Below, piece by piece: positions 6,566-6,689 of a DNA stretch of 6,689 nucleotides. Location: contig JASEHB010000140.1 in the NCBI GenBank assembly GCA_030018745.1, positions 1-6,689 of the forward strand, given 5' to 3'. The notes under the pieces were generated by a model, which had not been told where the DNA came from, ran no database searches, and saw only the letters and a program-made list of their open reading frames with translations. Within the stretch, counting starts at the first letter, position 1; every line of letters starts with the position of its first letter. Source of the stretch: Desulfatibacillaceae bacterium (GTDB lineage Bacteria; Desulfobacterota; Desulfobacteria; Desulfobacterales; Desulfatibacillaceae). A program made the position numbers and the translations under genes.

Positions 6566-6688
6566 CTACAAATCCTTGTCTTCCAACTCCAGAACAGCTT
6601 CAAGGTCTGCCAGGGGGTCATCTTCCGGCAGCTTGTCGGCCTGGGTTTTGTCCATGTGGGAGTCTGGCGCGCTGCTGGGTGAGATTTT
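6566..6688 (-). CDS. Acidic C-terminal tail of an unidentified protein (cut by right window edge)
   Basis: On the minus strand a frame is open from the window edge to a TAG at 6568-6566, giving 40 residues. The tail is rich in Asp and Glu, with DDPLADLEAVLELEDKD at residues 23-39. A regular leucine spacing suggests a short amphipathic helix. Its composition looks like coding sequence (GAC, GAA, GAT, CTG codons), and it is the only open minus-strand frame that ends with such spacing before the permease. An in-frame ATG at residue 12 means it could instead be a 29-residue small gene, which I think less likely. No family is recognisable from this fragment. Confidence 0.45.
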   Translation of the reverse strand, partial: KISPSSAPDSHMDKTQADKLPEDDPLADLEAVLELEDKDL

Positions 6689-6689
6689 T

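Noticed and set aside
1..6689. Search for CRISPR repeats, insertion sequences, tRNA genes, riboswitches and toxin-antitoxin pairs
   Set aside because: No regularly spaced repeats, terminal inverted repeats with a transposase, cloverleaf, or small paired genes were seen by eye; nearly all bases are covered by four housekeeping-like or transport genes.

Overview
The window reads as ordinary chromosomal DNA of moderate GC from a bacterium, most likely a Desulfobacterota (delta-proteobacterial) lineage. That placement is inference. It rests on gene 2, which fuses a DHH/DHHA1 phosphoesterase, two CBS domains and a class II tRNA nucleotidyltransferase, directly followed by an M50 site-2-protease-type gene. 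I associate that arrangement with delta-proteobacteria and a few deep-branching groups, but I could not run a search. I see no mobile element, CRISPR array, tRNA, rRNA or phage gene.

Layout, left to right. Positions 1-393 (minus) are the N-terminal 131 codons of an M50 intramembrane metalloprotease that runs off the left edge. Positions 393-3083 (minus) are the 896-residue fusion protein; its stop codon shares one base with the protease start (TGATG), so the two form an operon read leftwards. Positions 3084-3348 are a divergent promoter region. Positions 3349-4458 (plus; open frame from 3262) are a GT-B-fold glycosyltransferase with a TTG start, ended by a strong intrinsic terminator at 4490-4526. 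Positions 4525-6462 (minus) are a 645-residue SLC13/DASS-type permease with two internal TrkA-C (RCK_C) domains, converging on the glycosyltransferase. Positions 6566-6688 (minus) are probably the acidic C-terminal tail of a further gene cut by the right edge.

The clearest functional unit is the leftward pair. The fusion protein would join breakdown of very short RNA or dinucleotides (DHH) to tRNA 3'-end synthesis (nucleotidyltransferase), with a CBS pair as a possible adenine-nucleotide sensor; the protease is translationally coupled to it. Glycosyltransferase and permease look like unrelated single genes facing each other.

Nothing here is clearly a new system. The points most worth checking are an A AAA AAG slippery heptamer just before the end of the fusion gene, placed so that a -1 slip would enter the protease frame; the intact DHH active site in a tRNA nucleotidyltransferase; the unequal CBS pair; the glycosyltransferase lacking the first acidic residue of EX7E; and a charged proline-rich linker between the permease's two TrkA-C domains.
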